Origin: Pseudomonadota bacterium
GTDB lineage: Bacteria > Pseudomonadota > Gammaproteobacteria > Steroidobacterales > Steroidobacteraceae
Direction: 5' to 3'
NCBI GenBank assembly: GCA_026398785.1
Contig: JAPLSF010000275.1
Location: 1-36,352, forward strand
DNA: 36,352 nt
Shown: positions 21,973 through 30,082 of the stretch, piece by piece
How positions within the stretch are numbered: the first letter of the stretch is position 1
Layout: every line of letters starts with the position of its first letter
Translations under genes and position numbers: made by a program
Notes under the pieces: generated by a model
Databases searched by the model: none
What the model was told of the DNA's origin: nothing
The model's input: only the letters and a program-made list of their open reading frames with translations

Positions 21973-24342
21973 ATGAAGCTGCATCCGCTCGATCGCAAGC
22001 TGCTGCGCGACCTCTGGCGCCTGCGCGGCCAGGTGCTGGCGATCGGGCTCGTGATTGCGTCGGGCGTCGGACTGCTCGTGATGTCACTCACCTCGCTCGA
22101 GGCACTGCGCGATACCTCGGCCGCTTATTACGAACGCTACCGGTTCGCCGACGTGTTCGCGCAGGTGAAGCGCGCACCGGAGAGCCTCGCATCCAGGATC
22201 GCCGCGATTGACGGCGTGCAGACCGTCGAGACCCGCGTCGTTCGCAGCGCGGTGCTCGACGTGGGAGGGTTCGACGAACCCGTCATGGGCCAGCTGGTGT
22301 CCGTGCCGGAGAACGGCGAACCGCTCCTGAACCGGCTGGCGCTACGCGCCGGGCGCTACCCGGAGTCCGGCAAGCCAGACGAAGTCGTGCTGTCGGAGCC
22401 GTTTGCGCTTGCGCACAAGCTCGGCCCCGGCGATCACCTGCGCGCGGTCATGAGCGGGCGCTGGCGCAATCTCGTGGTGGTCGGCGTTGCGTTGTCCCCG
22501 GAGTACGTCTACACGATGGGTCCGGGCGCGCTGATGCCAGATGATCTTCGCTACGGCGTGCTGTGGATGGGCCGCGAGACGCTGCAGGCCGCTTACGACC
22601 TGGACGGCGCGTTCAACGATGTCTCTGCCAGCCTGCTGCGCGGTGCGAAGCCTGAGCAGGTCGTCGACGAGATGGACCGCCTGCTCGATCGCTACGGCAG
22701 CCACGGCGCCTACGTGCGCGCCGACCAGGCGTCGAACTGGTTCCTGTCCAACGAGATCGACCAGCTCGAGACGATGGCACGCTTCCTCCCTTCGGTCTTC
22801 CTCGCCGTGGCGGCATTCCTGACGAACATGGTCGTCGCCCGCCTGGTGGCGGTCGAGCGTCCGGAGATCGGGCTACTGAAGGCTTTCGGCTACGGCAACG
22901 CTGCGATCGCCTGGCACTACGTGAAGCTCGTCCTGGTGATCGGCGCCGTGGGCACGTTGCTCGGCTGGTTCTTCGGCTACTGGCTCGGGCTCTACAGCAC
23001 GACGATGTACGCCGATTTCTATCGCTTCCCGTTCCTGCTGTTCCGGCCGAACGTCGGTCCATTCCTGCTGGCGGCCGGGGCAAGCGTGGGTGCCGCGCTG
23101 CTGGGCGCGATCGGGGCCGTGCGTCGAGCCGCAGCACTGTCGCCTGCCGCCGCGATGCAACCACCCGCCCCACCCCTGTTCCGGCGCAACCGGCTGTTCC
23201 TGCCGCGATTCTTCGAGCGGCTCGACCAGCCGACACGCATCGTGCTGCGCCAGACCTCGCGCTGGCCCCTGCGTTCGATTGTCACAAGCTTAGGGATCGC
23301 GATGTCGGTCGCCGTGCTGATCGTGTCGATGCAGTGGCTCGATGCCATTCACCGCATCGTGGATGTCTACTTCCTGCAGGCGCAGGGACAGGACGTCACC
23401 GTGGGATTGGTCGAAGCGCGTTCCAGCGCGGCCGTGCGCGAACTGGCGCGCATGCCTGGCGTGCTCGCGGTCGAGCCGATGCGCACGGTGGCTGCGAAAC
23501 TGCGTTCTGGTCCGCGCGTGGTGCGGGATGCCGTCCAGGGCGTTCCTGCCCACCAGACCCTCTATCGTGTGTATGACGCGCAGGGCACGGCGTTGGACCT
23601 GCCTCCGGAAGGCCTGGTGATCTCCACGGTGCTCGCGGATCGGCTCGCGGTACGGCCGGGAGACACCATCACCGTCGAGGTCCTCGAGGGTCGGCGGCCC
23701 GTGCTCGAGCTGCCGGTGGCCGCGACGTTCGAAACCTACATCGGCCGGCCTGCCTACATCGACATCGACGCGTTGAACCGCGCGATGCACGAGCCGCCGA
23801 GCGTCACGGCGGTGCACCTGCGCGTGGATCCGAAGTTCGAGACCCGCCTGTATCGTGAGTTGAAACAGATGCCGCAGGTGAGTGCCGTGAACCTGCGGAG
23901 CGCGGCGGTGACGACCTTCAACGAGACAATGGCGAAGACCATGCTGATCTACGTCGGGTTCTTCATCGTCTTTGCGGCGACGCTGGCGTGCGGGGTGACT
24001 TACAACGCCGCCCGCATCGCGCTGGCCGAACGCGCGCGCGAACTGGCGACGATGCGGGTGCTCGGGTTCTCGCGGCGCGAAGTCGAATACATCCTCATCG
24101 GCGAAATCGGCCTGTTGACCTTCGCCGCGCTGCCGCTTGGCGCAGGCATCGGCTGGCTGCTCGCGCGTTGGCTCGTGCGGGCTTTCCAGACCGAACTCTA
24201 CCGCGTGCCGTTCGTCCTCGAGCCGTCGACGTTCGGCTGGGCCATCCTCGGCGGGTTCCTTGCAACCCTCGCCTCGGTGCTGCTGGTCCGCCGACGGCTG
24301 GACCGGCTCGATCTGATCGCCGTGCTCAAGACCCGGGAATGA
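21973..24342 (+). CDS. FtsX-type ABC transporter permease, two-domain
   Basis: This 789-aa membrane protein has an N-terminal helix (LAIGLVIASGVGLLVMSL) followed by a large periplasmic domain. One FtsX block of three helices lies around residues 270-390, and a second periplasmic region follows. A second FtsX block sits at the C terminus (ARELATMRVLGFSRREVEYI, then LLTFAALPLGAGIGWLLA). This is the long duplicated permease form, so one chain may replace a LolC/LolE-like pair. The gene starts 4 bp after the ATPase gene and is followed 4 bp later by the adaptor gene, so the three form one operon. The substrate is unknown. Confidence 0.92.
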   Translation: MKLHPLDRKLLRDLWRLRGQVLAIGLVIASGVGLLVMSLTSLEALRDTSAAYYERYRFADVFAQVKRAPESLASRIAAIDGVQTVETRVVRSAVLDVGGFDEPVMGQLVSVPENGEPLLNRLALRAGRYPESGKPDEVVLSEPFALAHKLGPGDHLRAVMSGRWRNLVVVGVALSPEYVYTMGPGALMPDDLRYGVLWMGRETLQAAYDLDGAFNDVSASLLRGAKPEQVVDEMDRLLDRYGSHGAYVRADQASNWFLSNEIDQLETMARFLPSVFLAVAAFLTNMVVARLVAVERPEIGLLKAFGYGNAAIAWHYVKLVLVIGAVGTLLGWFFGYWLGLYSTTMYADFYRFPFLLFRPNVGPFLLAAGASVGAALLGAIGAVRRAAALSPAAAMQPPAPPLFRRNRLFLPRFFERLDQPTRIVLRQTSRWPLRSIVTSLGIAMSVAVLIVSMQWLDAIHRIVDVYFLQAQGQDVTVGLVEARSSAAVRELARMPGVLAVEPMRTVAAKLRSGPRVVRDAVQGVPAHQTLYRVYDAQGTALDLPPEGLVISTVLADRLAVRPGDTITVEVLEGRRPVLELPVAATFETYIGRPAYIDIDALNRAMHEPPSVTAVHLRVDPKFETRLYRELKQMPQVSAVNLRSAAVTTFNETMAKTMLIYVGFFIVFAATLACGVTYNAARIALAERARELATMRVLGFSRREVEYILIGEIGLLTFAALPLGAGIGWLLARWLVRAFQTELYRVPFVLEPSTFGWAILGGFLATLASVLLVRRRLDRLDLIAVLKTRE

Positions 24343-24346
24343 AGTT

Positions 24347-25555
24347 ATGACACAGGCAAGCTGGCGCAGGCTCTGGTTCTGGCTCCCCGCCTTCATCGCA
24401 CTCGCGGGTGTGCTGGCGTGGCTCTTCCGCCCGCAACCGGTGGCCGTGGACCTGGCGACGGTCGCGCGCGGCCCGCTGCAGGTCAGCGTGAGCGACGACG
24501 GCGAGACACGGGTGCGCGACATGTTCGTCGTCTCGGCGCCCCTGGCCGGACACATGCGACGCATCGAGCTGGAAGCCGGCGACAACGTCGTTGCGGGCGA
24601 GACCATCGTCGCGCGCATCGAGCCATCGGATCCGTCATTACTCGACCGCCGCAGCGAAGCGGAAGTGCGAGCCGGCATCCGTGCCAGTGAAGCCGCCCGC
24701 GTGCATGCGGCCGCCGAGCTGCGTCGTGCCCAGGCGGAACGCGATTTCGCGATCACGGAACTGAAGCGTTACGAGGGCCTCGCCGCAAGCCGCACGATTT
24801 CGCAGAACGACCTTGAATCGGCCCGCCGCCGCGCGCGCACGGCCGAGGCCGCGGTCGACGAGGCCGTGGCGGGACTGCGCGTGAGTGAGTCCGAACTCGA
24901 ACAGGCGAAAGCCCGTTTGATGGCGCCCGGCAAGAGCGCGGATCGTCGCGCCGACTGTGACTGCGTCGTCGTCAGGTCGCCCGTCAGTGGCAACGTCCTG
25001 CAGGTACTCGCGGAAAGCGAAGGCATCGTGGCGTCCGGCACGCCGCTGCTCGAGATCGGCGATCCCGGCAAGCTCGAGGTCGTCACGGACCTGCTCTCCA
25101 CGGAGGCCGTGAAGGTGCGGACGGGGCAGCGTGCGCTCATCGAGCGCTGGGGCGGCGACAATGCGCTCGAAGGCGTCGTGCGGCGGGTGGAGCCTTATGG
25201 CTTCACGAAAGTCTCTGCACTCGGCGTGGAGGAGCAGCGCGTGAAGGTCGTCATCGACATCACCGAGCCTGCGGCACACTGGCGCACGCTCGGTCACGGT
25301 TACCGTGTCGAGCCGCGAATCGTGCTGTGGGAGTCGCGAGACGTACTGAAGCTGCCACTGTCGGCACTTTTCCGTAACGGCGCGGAATGGGCCGTGTTCG
25401 TGAATCGTGATGGACGGGCTCGACTCCAGGCCGTGACGATCGGGCACATGAACGGGATCGACGCGGAAGTGCTCAAAGGCGTCGCAGCGGGCGACGTGGT
25501 GGTCGTTCACCCGAGCGATCGTGTCAGCCACGGCGCGCGTATCGAACCGCGTTGA
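24347..25555 (+). CDS. HlyD/MacA-type periplasmic adaptor subunit
   Basis: This 402-aa protein has one N-terminal membrane anchor (about 10-28, LWFWLPAFIALAGVLAWLF). A biotinyl-lipoyl-like half follows (GHMRRIELEAGDNVVAGETI). A helical hairpin comes next, with many Ala/Glu/Arg at about 100-195, and then the second lipoyl half (RSPVSGNVLQVLAESEGIV) and beta-barrel segments. It is the membrane-fusion partner of the ABC pair just upstream and would link the exporter to the outer membrane; no outer-membrane factor gene is present here. It converges on fhs, with a hairpin between them. Confidence 0.92.
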   Translation: MTQASWRRLWFWLPAFIALAGVLAWLFRPQPVAVDLATVARGPLQVSVSDDGETRVRDMFVVSAPLAGHMRRIELEAGDNVVAGETIVARIEPSDPSLLDRRSEAEVRAGIRASEAARVHAAAELRRAQAERDFAITELKRYEGLAASRTISQNDLESARRRARTAEAAVDEAVAGLRVSESELEQAKARLMAPGKSADRRADCDCVVVRSPVSGNVLQVLAESEGIVASGTPLLEIGDPGKLEVVTDLLSTEAVKVRTGQRALIERWGGDNALEGVVRRVEPYGFTKVSALGVEEQRVKVVIDITEPAAHWRTLGHGYRVEPRIVLWESRDVLKLPLSALFRNGAEWAVFVNRDGRARLQAVTIGHMNGIDAEVLKGVAAGDVVVVHPSDRVSHGARIEPR

Positions 25556-25560
25556 CGAAC

Positions 25561-25577
25561 GCCGGCCTGTGGCCGGT
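25561..25577. terminator. Possible bidirectional terminator hairpin
   Basis: CCGGCC TGT GGCCGG (25562-25576) is a perfect 6-bp stem, extended by one wobble pair. It sits in the 35-bp gap between the convergent adaptor and fhs genes. It lacks a T run on either strand. Confidence 0.4.
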
Positions 25578-25590
25578 CAGCGGACTCCTC

Positions 25591-27222
25591 TCAGGGCTTC
25601 AAGAACAGCACCTCACCCTCGTCCGACAGGTCGAACCTGCTCGACATCGGCACTTTGGGCAAACCTGGCATGCGCAGGATCTCGCCCGTGATCGGGATGA
25701 TGAACCCCGCCCCCGCTGCCAGCTGGATTTCACGGACGGTGACCAGGAAGTCCTTCGGTCTGCCGAGCAATGCCGGGTTATCGGACAGCGATTGCTGGGT
25801 CTTCGCGATGCAGATCGGCAGCTTGTCGAAACCCGCCTTCTTCAACTGCTCGAGATCGCGCTTCGCCCGCGCCGTGTAGTCGACCGCCTGCGCGCCATAC
25901 ATTTCGCGGGCGACGGTCGCGATCTTGTGCTCGATCGTGTCGCTCCACTCGTAGAGCGGCTTGAAGCCGGGTTCCGTGCGGGCAACAAGGTCACGCACGA
26001 CCTCTGCAAGTTCGACGCAGCCGCTGCCGCCGGCGCTGAATGGCTGCGCGGGCACGGCCTGCACGCCGAGGCTGGCGCAATGCTTCTGCAGCGCGGCCAC
26101 TTCCTCCTGCGTGTCGGTCGGAAAGCCATTGATTGCGACGACGCAGGACTGGCCGAACTTGCGGATGCTCTCGATGTGCTTCTCCATGTTGGAGAAACCG
26201 CGAGTCATCGCCTCGACGTCCGGCTTGCTGACCTCGGCGAGCGGCTTGCCACCGTGCATCTTGAGCGCGCGGATCGTGGTCACCAGCACCGTGCAGGCTG
26301 GCGCAAAGCCGCCGTAACGGCAGTTGATGTCGAAGAACTTCTCGGCGCCGAGTTCGAACGCGAAGCCCGCCTCGGTGACGACGATATCCGCATACGACAA
26401 TGCGGCGCGCGTGGCGGTGATGCTGTTGGTGCCGTGCGCGATGTTGGCGAAAGGCCCCCCGTGGACGAACGCAGGCGCTCCTTCCGTGGTCTGCACCAGG
26501 TTCGGCTTGATCGCCTGGCTCATGAGAGCGGCCATTGCGCCGACGGCGCCAAGTTCACCCGCCGTGACCGCAGTGCCCTCCGAGGTATAGCCCACGACGA
26601 TGCGGCCCAGCCGCGCCTTGAGGTCCGGGATGTCGCTGGCGAGGCAGAGGATCGCCATCACTTCGCTCGCGGCCGTGATGTCGAAGCCGCTCTCGCGCGG
26701 GATGCCTTCCGAGCGGCCGCCAAGGCCGATGATGATGTCGCGCAGCGCGCGATCGTTCATGTCGACGACGCGCTTCCACGTGACGCGCCGTGGATCGAGC
26801 CGCGAGGGGTTGCTGTTGTGCAGCGTATTGTCCACGAGCGCTGCGAGCAGGTTGTGCGCGCTCGAGACGGCGTGGAAATCGCCGTTGAAGTGCAGGTTGA
26901 TGTCCATCATTGGCAGCATTTCGGAAGCGCCGCCACCCGCGCCGCCGCCTTTCATGCCGAAGACCGGGCCGAGGCTCGGCTCACGCAAAGCTGCCGCGCT
27001 GCGCACACCGATCTTCGCCAGACCCTGCACCAGGCCGATGGTCGTGGTCGTCTTGCCCTCGCCCGCCGGCGTCGGCGTGATGGCCGAGACCAGCACGAGC
27101 TTGCCTTGGTTCGGGCGGCCCTTGAAGGCGGACAGCGGCAGCTTGGCCTTATAGTGGCCGTAAGGTTCGAGCACCGCGGGATCAATGCCGATTGCGCGCG
27201 CGACTTCACCGATCGGTTTCAT
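25591..27222 (-). CDS. fhs: Formate-tetrahydrofolate ligase
   Basis: This 543-aa protein begins MKPIGEVARAIGIDPAVLEP and has the nucleotide loop TPTPAGEGKTTTTIGL (50-65). The family blocks KGGGAGGG and RYGGFAPACTVLVTTIRALK also match Fhs. It makes 10-formyl-THF from formate, THF and ATP in the cytoplasm, feeding purine synthesis or one-carbon flux. The length is slightly below the usual 555-560. I chose ATG 27222, which has GGGGGAAAG just upstream; the frame runs on to 27312, but that part is not family-like. It is a single-gene unit. Confidence 0.96.
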   Translation of the reverse strand: MKPIGEVARAIGIDPAVLEPYGHYKAKLPLSAFKGRPNQGKLVLVSAITPTPAGEGKTTTTIGLVQGLAKIGVRSAAALREPSLGPVFGMKGGGAGGGASEMLPMMDINLHFNGDFHAVSSAHNLLAALVDNTLHNSNPSRLDPRRVTWKRVVDMNDRALRDIIIGLGGRSEGIPRESGFDITAASEVMAILCLASDIPDLKARLGRIVVGYTSEGTAVTAGELGAVGAMAALMSQAIKPNLVQTTEGAPAFVHGGPFANIAHGTNSITATRAALSYADIVVTEAGFAFELGAEKFFDINCRYGGFAPACTVLVTTIRALKMHGGKPLAEVSKPDVEAMTRGFSNMEKHIESIRKFGQSCVVAINGFPTDTQEEVAALQKHCASLGVQAVPAQPFSAGGSGCVELAEVVRDLVARTEPGFKPLYEWSDTIEHKIATVAREMYGAQAVDYTARAKRDLEQLKKAGFDKLPICIAKTQQSLSDNPALLGRPKDFLVTVREIQLAAGAGFIIPITGEILRMPGLPKVPMSSRFDLSDEGEVLFLKP

Positions 27223-27465
27223 CAATCTTTCCCCCTGGTTCGGGCCAGTCGTCGTCCCTGAATTCCGGCCGATGTTGTCTGTGTCTGTGGCACGGAGTCT
27301 TGCACAGTGCACCGACGGAGTGGACTGCGGCCCTTACGGATATGCGCCCCCAAGCCCAGGCCGCGGTGCACGAGGGGCTGGAACGTCCGTGATTTTTTGC
27401 AGTGCAACGCGAGTACAGTGATGCGCAGGATTCACGCCAGGTGTCCGTCGCCTGTGGAGACCGCC

Positions 27466-27840
27466 GTGACCGCCCGTCCCGAACCTTGCCCCCGCACCGG
27501 GCATCTGCGACTGCTCATCGCGTTGCTGGGACTGTCGCTGGTCTCCGGCTGCGTCTCACCCACCCTTGCTCCCGCTCCGTCAGTGCCCGAACTGCAATTG
27601 CTGGGTGCCGCAGAACTCGCCATCCCGCGCGGGTGCGAGGCGACGTCGGGAGCGGTGTACCGCACGCACTTCAACGTCCAGCCGGATGGACGGGTCAGCG
27701 ACGCCGCTGCGGAGTCCGGTGACGGCTGCGTGCAACAGGCCCTGCGTACCTGGGTGACGACTTTCAACTACGCCCCGCTGCATGAGGCGACTCCCGTGGC
27801 GTTCGACTGGATGATCGTGACCGCAACCCGGAACGATTGA
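27466..27840 (+). CDS. Small lipoprotein with TonB-C-like domain
   Basis: The preferred start is GTG 27466, preceded by GGAGA with a 5-base spacer; ATG 27421 in the same frame is an alternative. This gives 124 aa with a signal sequence (LRLLIALLGLSLVSGC) and a lipobox VSGC (Cys about 29). The mature part has FNVQPDGRVSDAAAESGDGC and QQALRTWVTTFNYAP. This matches the TonB C-terminal pattern (v.pdG.v....s.g......al.av..w.f.P) in a short form. It is probably an envelope lipoprotein; its role is unknown. It lies alone between fhs and the XdhC gene. Confidence 0.7.
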   Translation: MTARPEPCPRTGHLRLLIALLGLSLVSGCVSPTLAPAPSVPELQLLGAAELAIPRGCEATSGAVYRTHFNVQPDGRVSDAAAESGDGCVQQALRTWVTTFNYAPLHEATPVAFDWMIVTATRND

Positions 27841-27859
27841 CGCGTGGCTAGCGCGCGGA

Positions 27860-29536
27860 TCAGGACGGAGCGCTGACCGCGAGGTCGTCCGGCGTGTCGA
27901 TGTCCTGCGCCGCGGACGGCATGGGCACAGCGATTACTCGCTCTGGATAGCGCAACAGCACGGCGCGCGCGCCGCGATCGCCCTGCAACTCCGCGAGCTC
28001 CCGGAACAGGTCGGCGGGGAAGATGGCGGGAACGCCGATCGTGCCGGCGTACTGCGCGGCGACGATGCGGTCGGGTTGCTGCTCCCAGCGTGACACGAGC
28101 TGCCGCAGGTCGTCGGCCGTCACGGCTACCTGGTCCGCCAGCGCAATCAACGCGCCGCGGGCATCGAACGGCGCCTGTGCCAGGCCCACCCGAATGGAAC
28201 TGGCTAAGCCCAGCGCGTGATCCGGATTGAAGGCGACGTTCGCCGCTGCATCGTGCACCAGTGGCTCGAGACGCTCGGCGTTCGCGCCGAGCACCACGGT
28301 CACGGCGTGCCGTCGCTCGAGTTGCAACACCGTATCCAGGGTGCGCGCAAGCATGGGTCGTCCCGCGATATCGGCCAGTTGCTTCGGCGAGCTGAAACGC
28401 GACGACCTGCCGGCAGCCAGCAGCATTACGTGCAGGCTCGACGCCGCGGTGTTGCGATCGAGAGTCTGCCCATGCCCCTTGCCATGCAGATGCGCCTGGA
28501 TCTCCGCGGTGATCGCGAGCGCGATGCTCGCCGGATCGCGCCCGCCGAGCTCGAGACCGACCGGTGCATGCAGCCGAGCCCCGAACTTCGCTGCAGTCGC
28601 CGTACCGAGATCCGCCAGCAGCCGTTTGCGACGCGATGCAGGACCGAGCAATCCCACGTAAGGAATCGGCGTGGCGGCCAGTGTCTCGAGCGCCGCAAGG
28701 TCGGTCGCGATGTGATGGCTCATGACCACCGCGGCATCGAACCGCGCGAGCTCGACGTGCTGCGCCAGTTCCACCGGGGTCGTCAGTAGCACGCGGCGTG
28801 CCCGCGGAAATCGCGCCGGATCCGCGTAAGCCGGCCGATGATCCGCCACGGTCACGCGCCAACCCAGGGTGGCGCCGAACTCCACCACCGGCAGTGCATC
28901 CGGACCGCCGCCGATCAGCAGTAATTCGCGCGAGACGGCCGCGGAGGCAACGAACAATCGCATTCGCGGACTGCCGAACTCGACGATCCCGGTTGTCGTC
29001 GCACGCCTGTTGTCCCCGGTTTGTGCTGCCAGCCAGGCGGTCAGCTGGTCCGGTAGTCCGGCCGGCGGCGCCGGGCCGCCCGCAACCCAGAGCGTCGTGC
29101 CGACGGGCAGGGCCGCCGCCTCTGAATCGAGTACGAAGGCATACCTGACACGTTCACACTGCTCGAAACACCGCGACAGGGTTGCGAAGGGCTCCCAGTC
29201 CGCCGCGGGATCGAGCCTGACGAGCCAGACGTCCATGCCGCCTTCGCATCCGGCGCCCAGTCCCCACAGCAGATCGTCATCGCCGCGATTGTCGTACCGG
29301 ACCATCTTTGGAGTGCCAGTCTCGAGCACCGACGCAGCATGTGCGGCGAGGTCGCCCTCGAGACAGCCGCCCGAGAGAATTCCCTCGTACTGACCACCGG
29401 GCCCGATCAACATCTGCGCTCCCGCCTTGCGGTAGGTCGAGCCGCGCGTAGCGACGACGGTTGCGAGCACGAGCGGCGCCTTCTCAGCGCGAGCCCGTTC
29501 GTACATCGGCACCAATTGATGCAATGATCCATCCAT
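27860..29536 (-). CDS. XdhC/CoxI-family maturation factor fused to MobA-like nucleotidyltransferase
   Basis: This 558-aa fusion has an N-terminal XdhC/CoxI domain (1-110; VLATVVATRGSTYRKAGAQM, SGGCLEGD, WGLGAGCEGG). An XdhC Rossmann domain follows at about 205-345 (LLLIGGGPDALPVVEFGATL), and a MobA/MocA-like nucleotidyltransferase occupies about 368-558 (VMLLAAGRSSRFSSPKQLAD, then GRPMLARTLDTVLQ). XdhC proteins bind Moco, help sulfurate it and insert it into xanthine-oxidase-type enzymes; MocA makes the cytosine dinucleotide form (MCD). One chain would couple cofactor finishing and delivery. It is divergent from the molybdenum hydroxylase genes, 69 bp away, its likely client. No strong ribosome site precedes ATG 29536. 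Confidence 0.9.
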   Translation of the reverse strand: MDGSLHQLVPMYERARAEKAPLVLATVVATRGSTYRKAGAQMLIGPGGQYEGILSGGCLEGDLAAHAASVLETGTPKMVRYDNRGDDDLLWGLGAGCEGGMDVWLVRLDPAADWEPFATLSRCFEQCERVRYAFVLDSEAAALPVGTTLWVAGGPAPPAGLPDQLTAWLAAQTGDNRRATTTGIVEFGSPRMRLFVASAAVSRELLLIGGGPDALPVVEFGATLGWRVTVADHRPAYADPARFPRARRVLLTTPVELAQHVELARFDAAVVMSHHIATDLAALETLAATPIPYVGLLGPASRRKRLLADLGTATAAKFGARLHAPVGLELGGRDPASIALAITAEIQAHLHGKGHGQTLDRNTAASSLHVMLLAAGRSSRFSSPKQLADIAGRPMLARTLDTVLQLERRHAVTVVLGANAERLEPLVHDAAANVAFNPDHALGLASSIRVGLAQAPFDARGALIALADQVAVTADDLRQLVSRWEQQPDRIVAAQYAGTIGVPAIFPADLFRELAELQGDRGARAVLLRYPERVIAVPMPSAAQDIDTPDDLAVSAPS

Positions 29537-29544
29537 AAGAAGGC

Positions 29545-29560
29545 TTTATACTAAATTCCG
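29545..29560. promoter_or_regulatory. AT-rich core of the divergent XdhC / molybdoenzyme promoter
   Basis: In a GC-rich setting, CTTTATACTAAATTCC stands out in the 69-bp divergent gap. TATACT (29547-29552, plus) would serve the molybdoenzyme genes, and the overlapping TAGTAT on the minus strand (29548-29553) the XdhC gene. No good -35 element is seen at 16-18 bp, so an activator may be needed. Confidence 0.3.
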
Positions 29561-29605
29561 CTGGCCGGCCTACCGGCACCTGTATTTCTGCGCTGGGGAA
29601 AATCC

Positions 29606-30067
29606 ATGATTTCGCTTTCGCTCAACGGCAAGACCGTGCAGTTGTCCGCGACACCCGATACGCCGCTGTTGTGGGCCTTGCGCGATGAACTCGGTTACAC
29701 GGGCACCAAGTTCGGCTGTGGCATCGCCGCGTGCGGTTCGTGCACCGTGCACGTCGACGGCAAGCCGACACGCGCCTGCGTCACCACGATCGAAGCGGTT
29801 GCCGGCAAGCAGGTGACCACGATCGAGGCAATGGACTCGAACCATATCGGCCAGGCCCTGCAGGCCGCATGGATCCGCAACGACGTGCCGCAATGCGGCT
29901 ACTGCCAGAGCGGGCAGATCATGAGCGCGGCCGCATTGCTGGCGCGAAACCCCAAGCCCAACGACGCCGATATCGACGAAGCCATGCGCCGGAACCTCTG
30001 CCGCTGCGGTACGTACAACCGGATTCGCGCCGCCATCAAGGATGCGGCCGCGACGCTCAGCGCCTGA
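29606..30067 (+). CDS. Molybdenum hydroxylase small subunit, two [2Fe-2S] clusters (IorA-like)
   Basis: This 153-aa protein has a plant-ferredoxin-type domain with cluster ligands Cys38, 43, 46 and 58. A four-helix second domain follows, with ligands Cys97, 100, 132 and 134 (CGYCQSG, CRCGTY). Eight ligands are present as expected. It passes electrons from the Mo site of the partner subunit, encoded 15 bp downstream, to an external acceptor. There is no FAD-subunit gene in the cluster, which fits the isoquinoline 1-oxidoreductase (IorAB)/aldehyde oxidase type that reduces cytochromes or quinone. Confidence 0.95.
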   Translation: MISLSLNGKTVQLSATPDTPLLWALRDELGYTGTKFGCGIAACGSCTVHVDGKPTRACVTTIEAVAGKQVTTIEAMDSNHIGQALQAAWIRNDVPQCGYCQSGQIMSAAALLARNPKPNDADIDEAMRRNLCRCGTYNRIRAAIKDAAATLSA

Positions 30068-30082
30068 GGCACGGAGACAGCC

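Noticed and set aside
25552-27261. Long plus-strand open frame opposite fhs
   Set aside because: Shadow of the strongly conserved fhs gene, with no motifs and Arg/Ala/His-rich composition.
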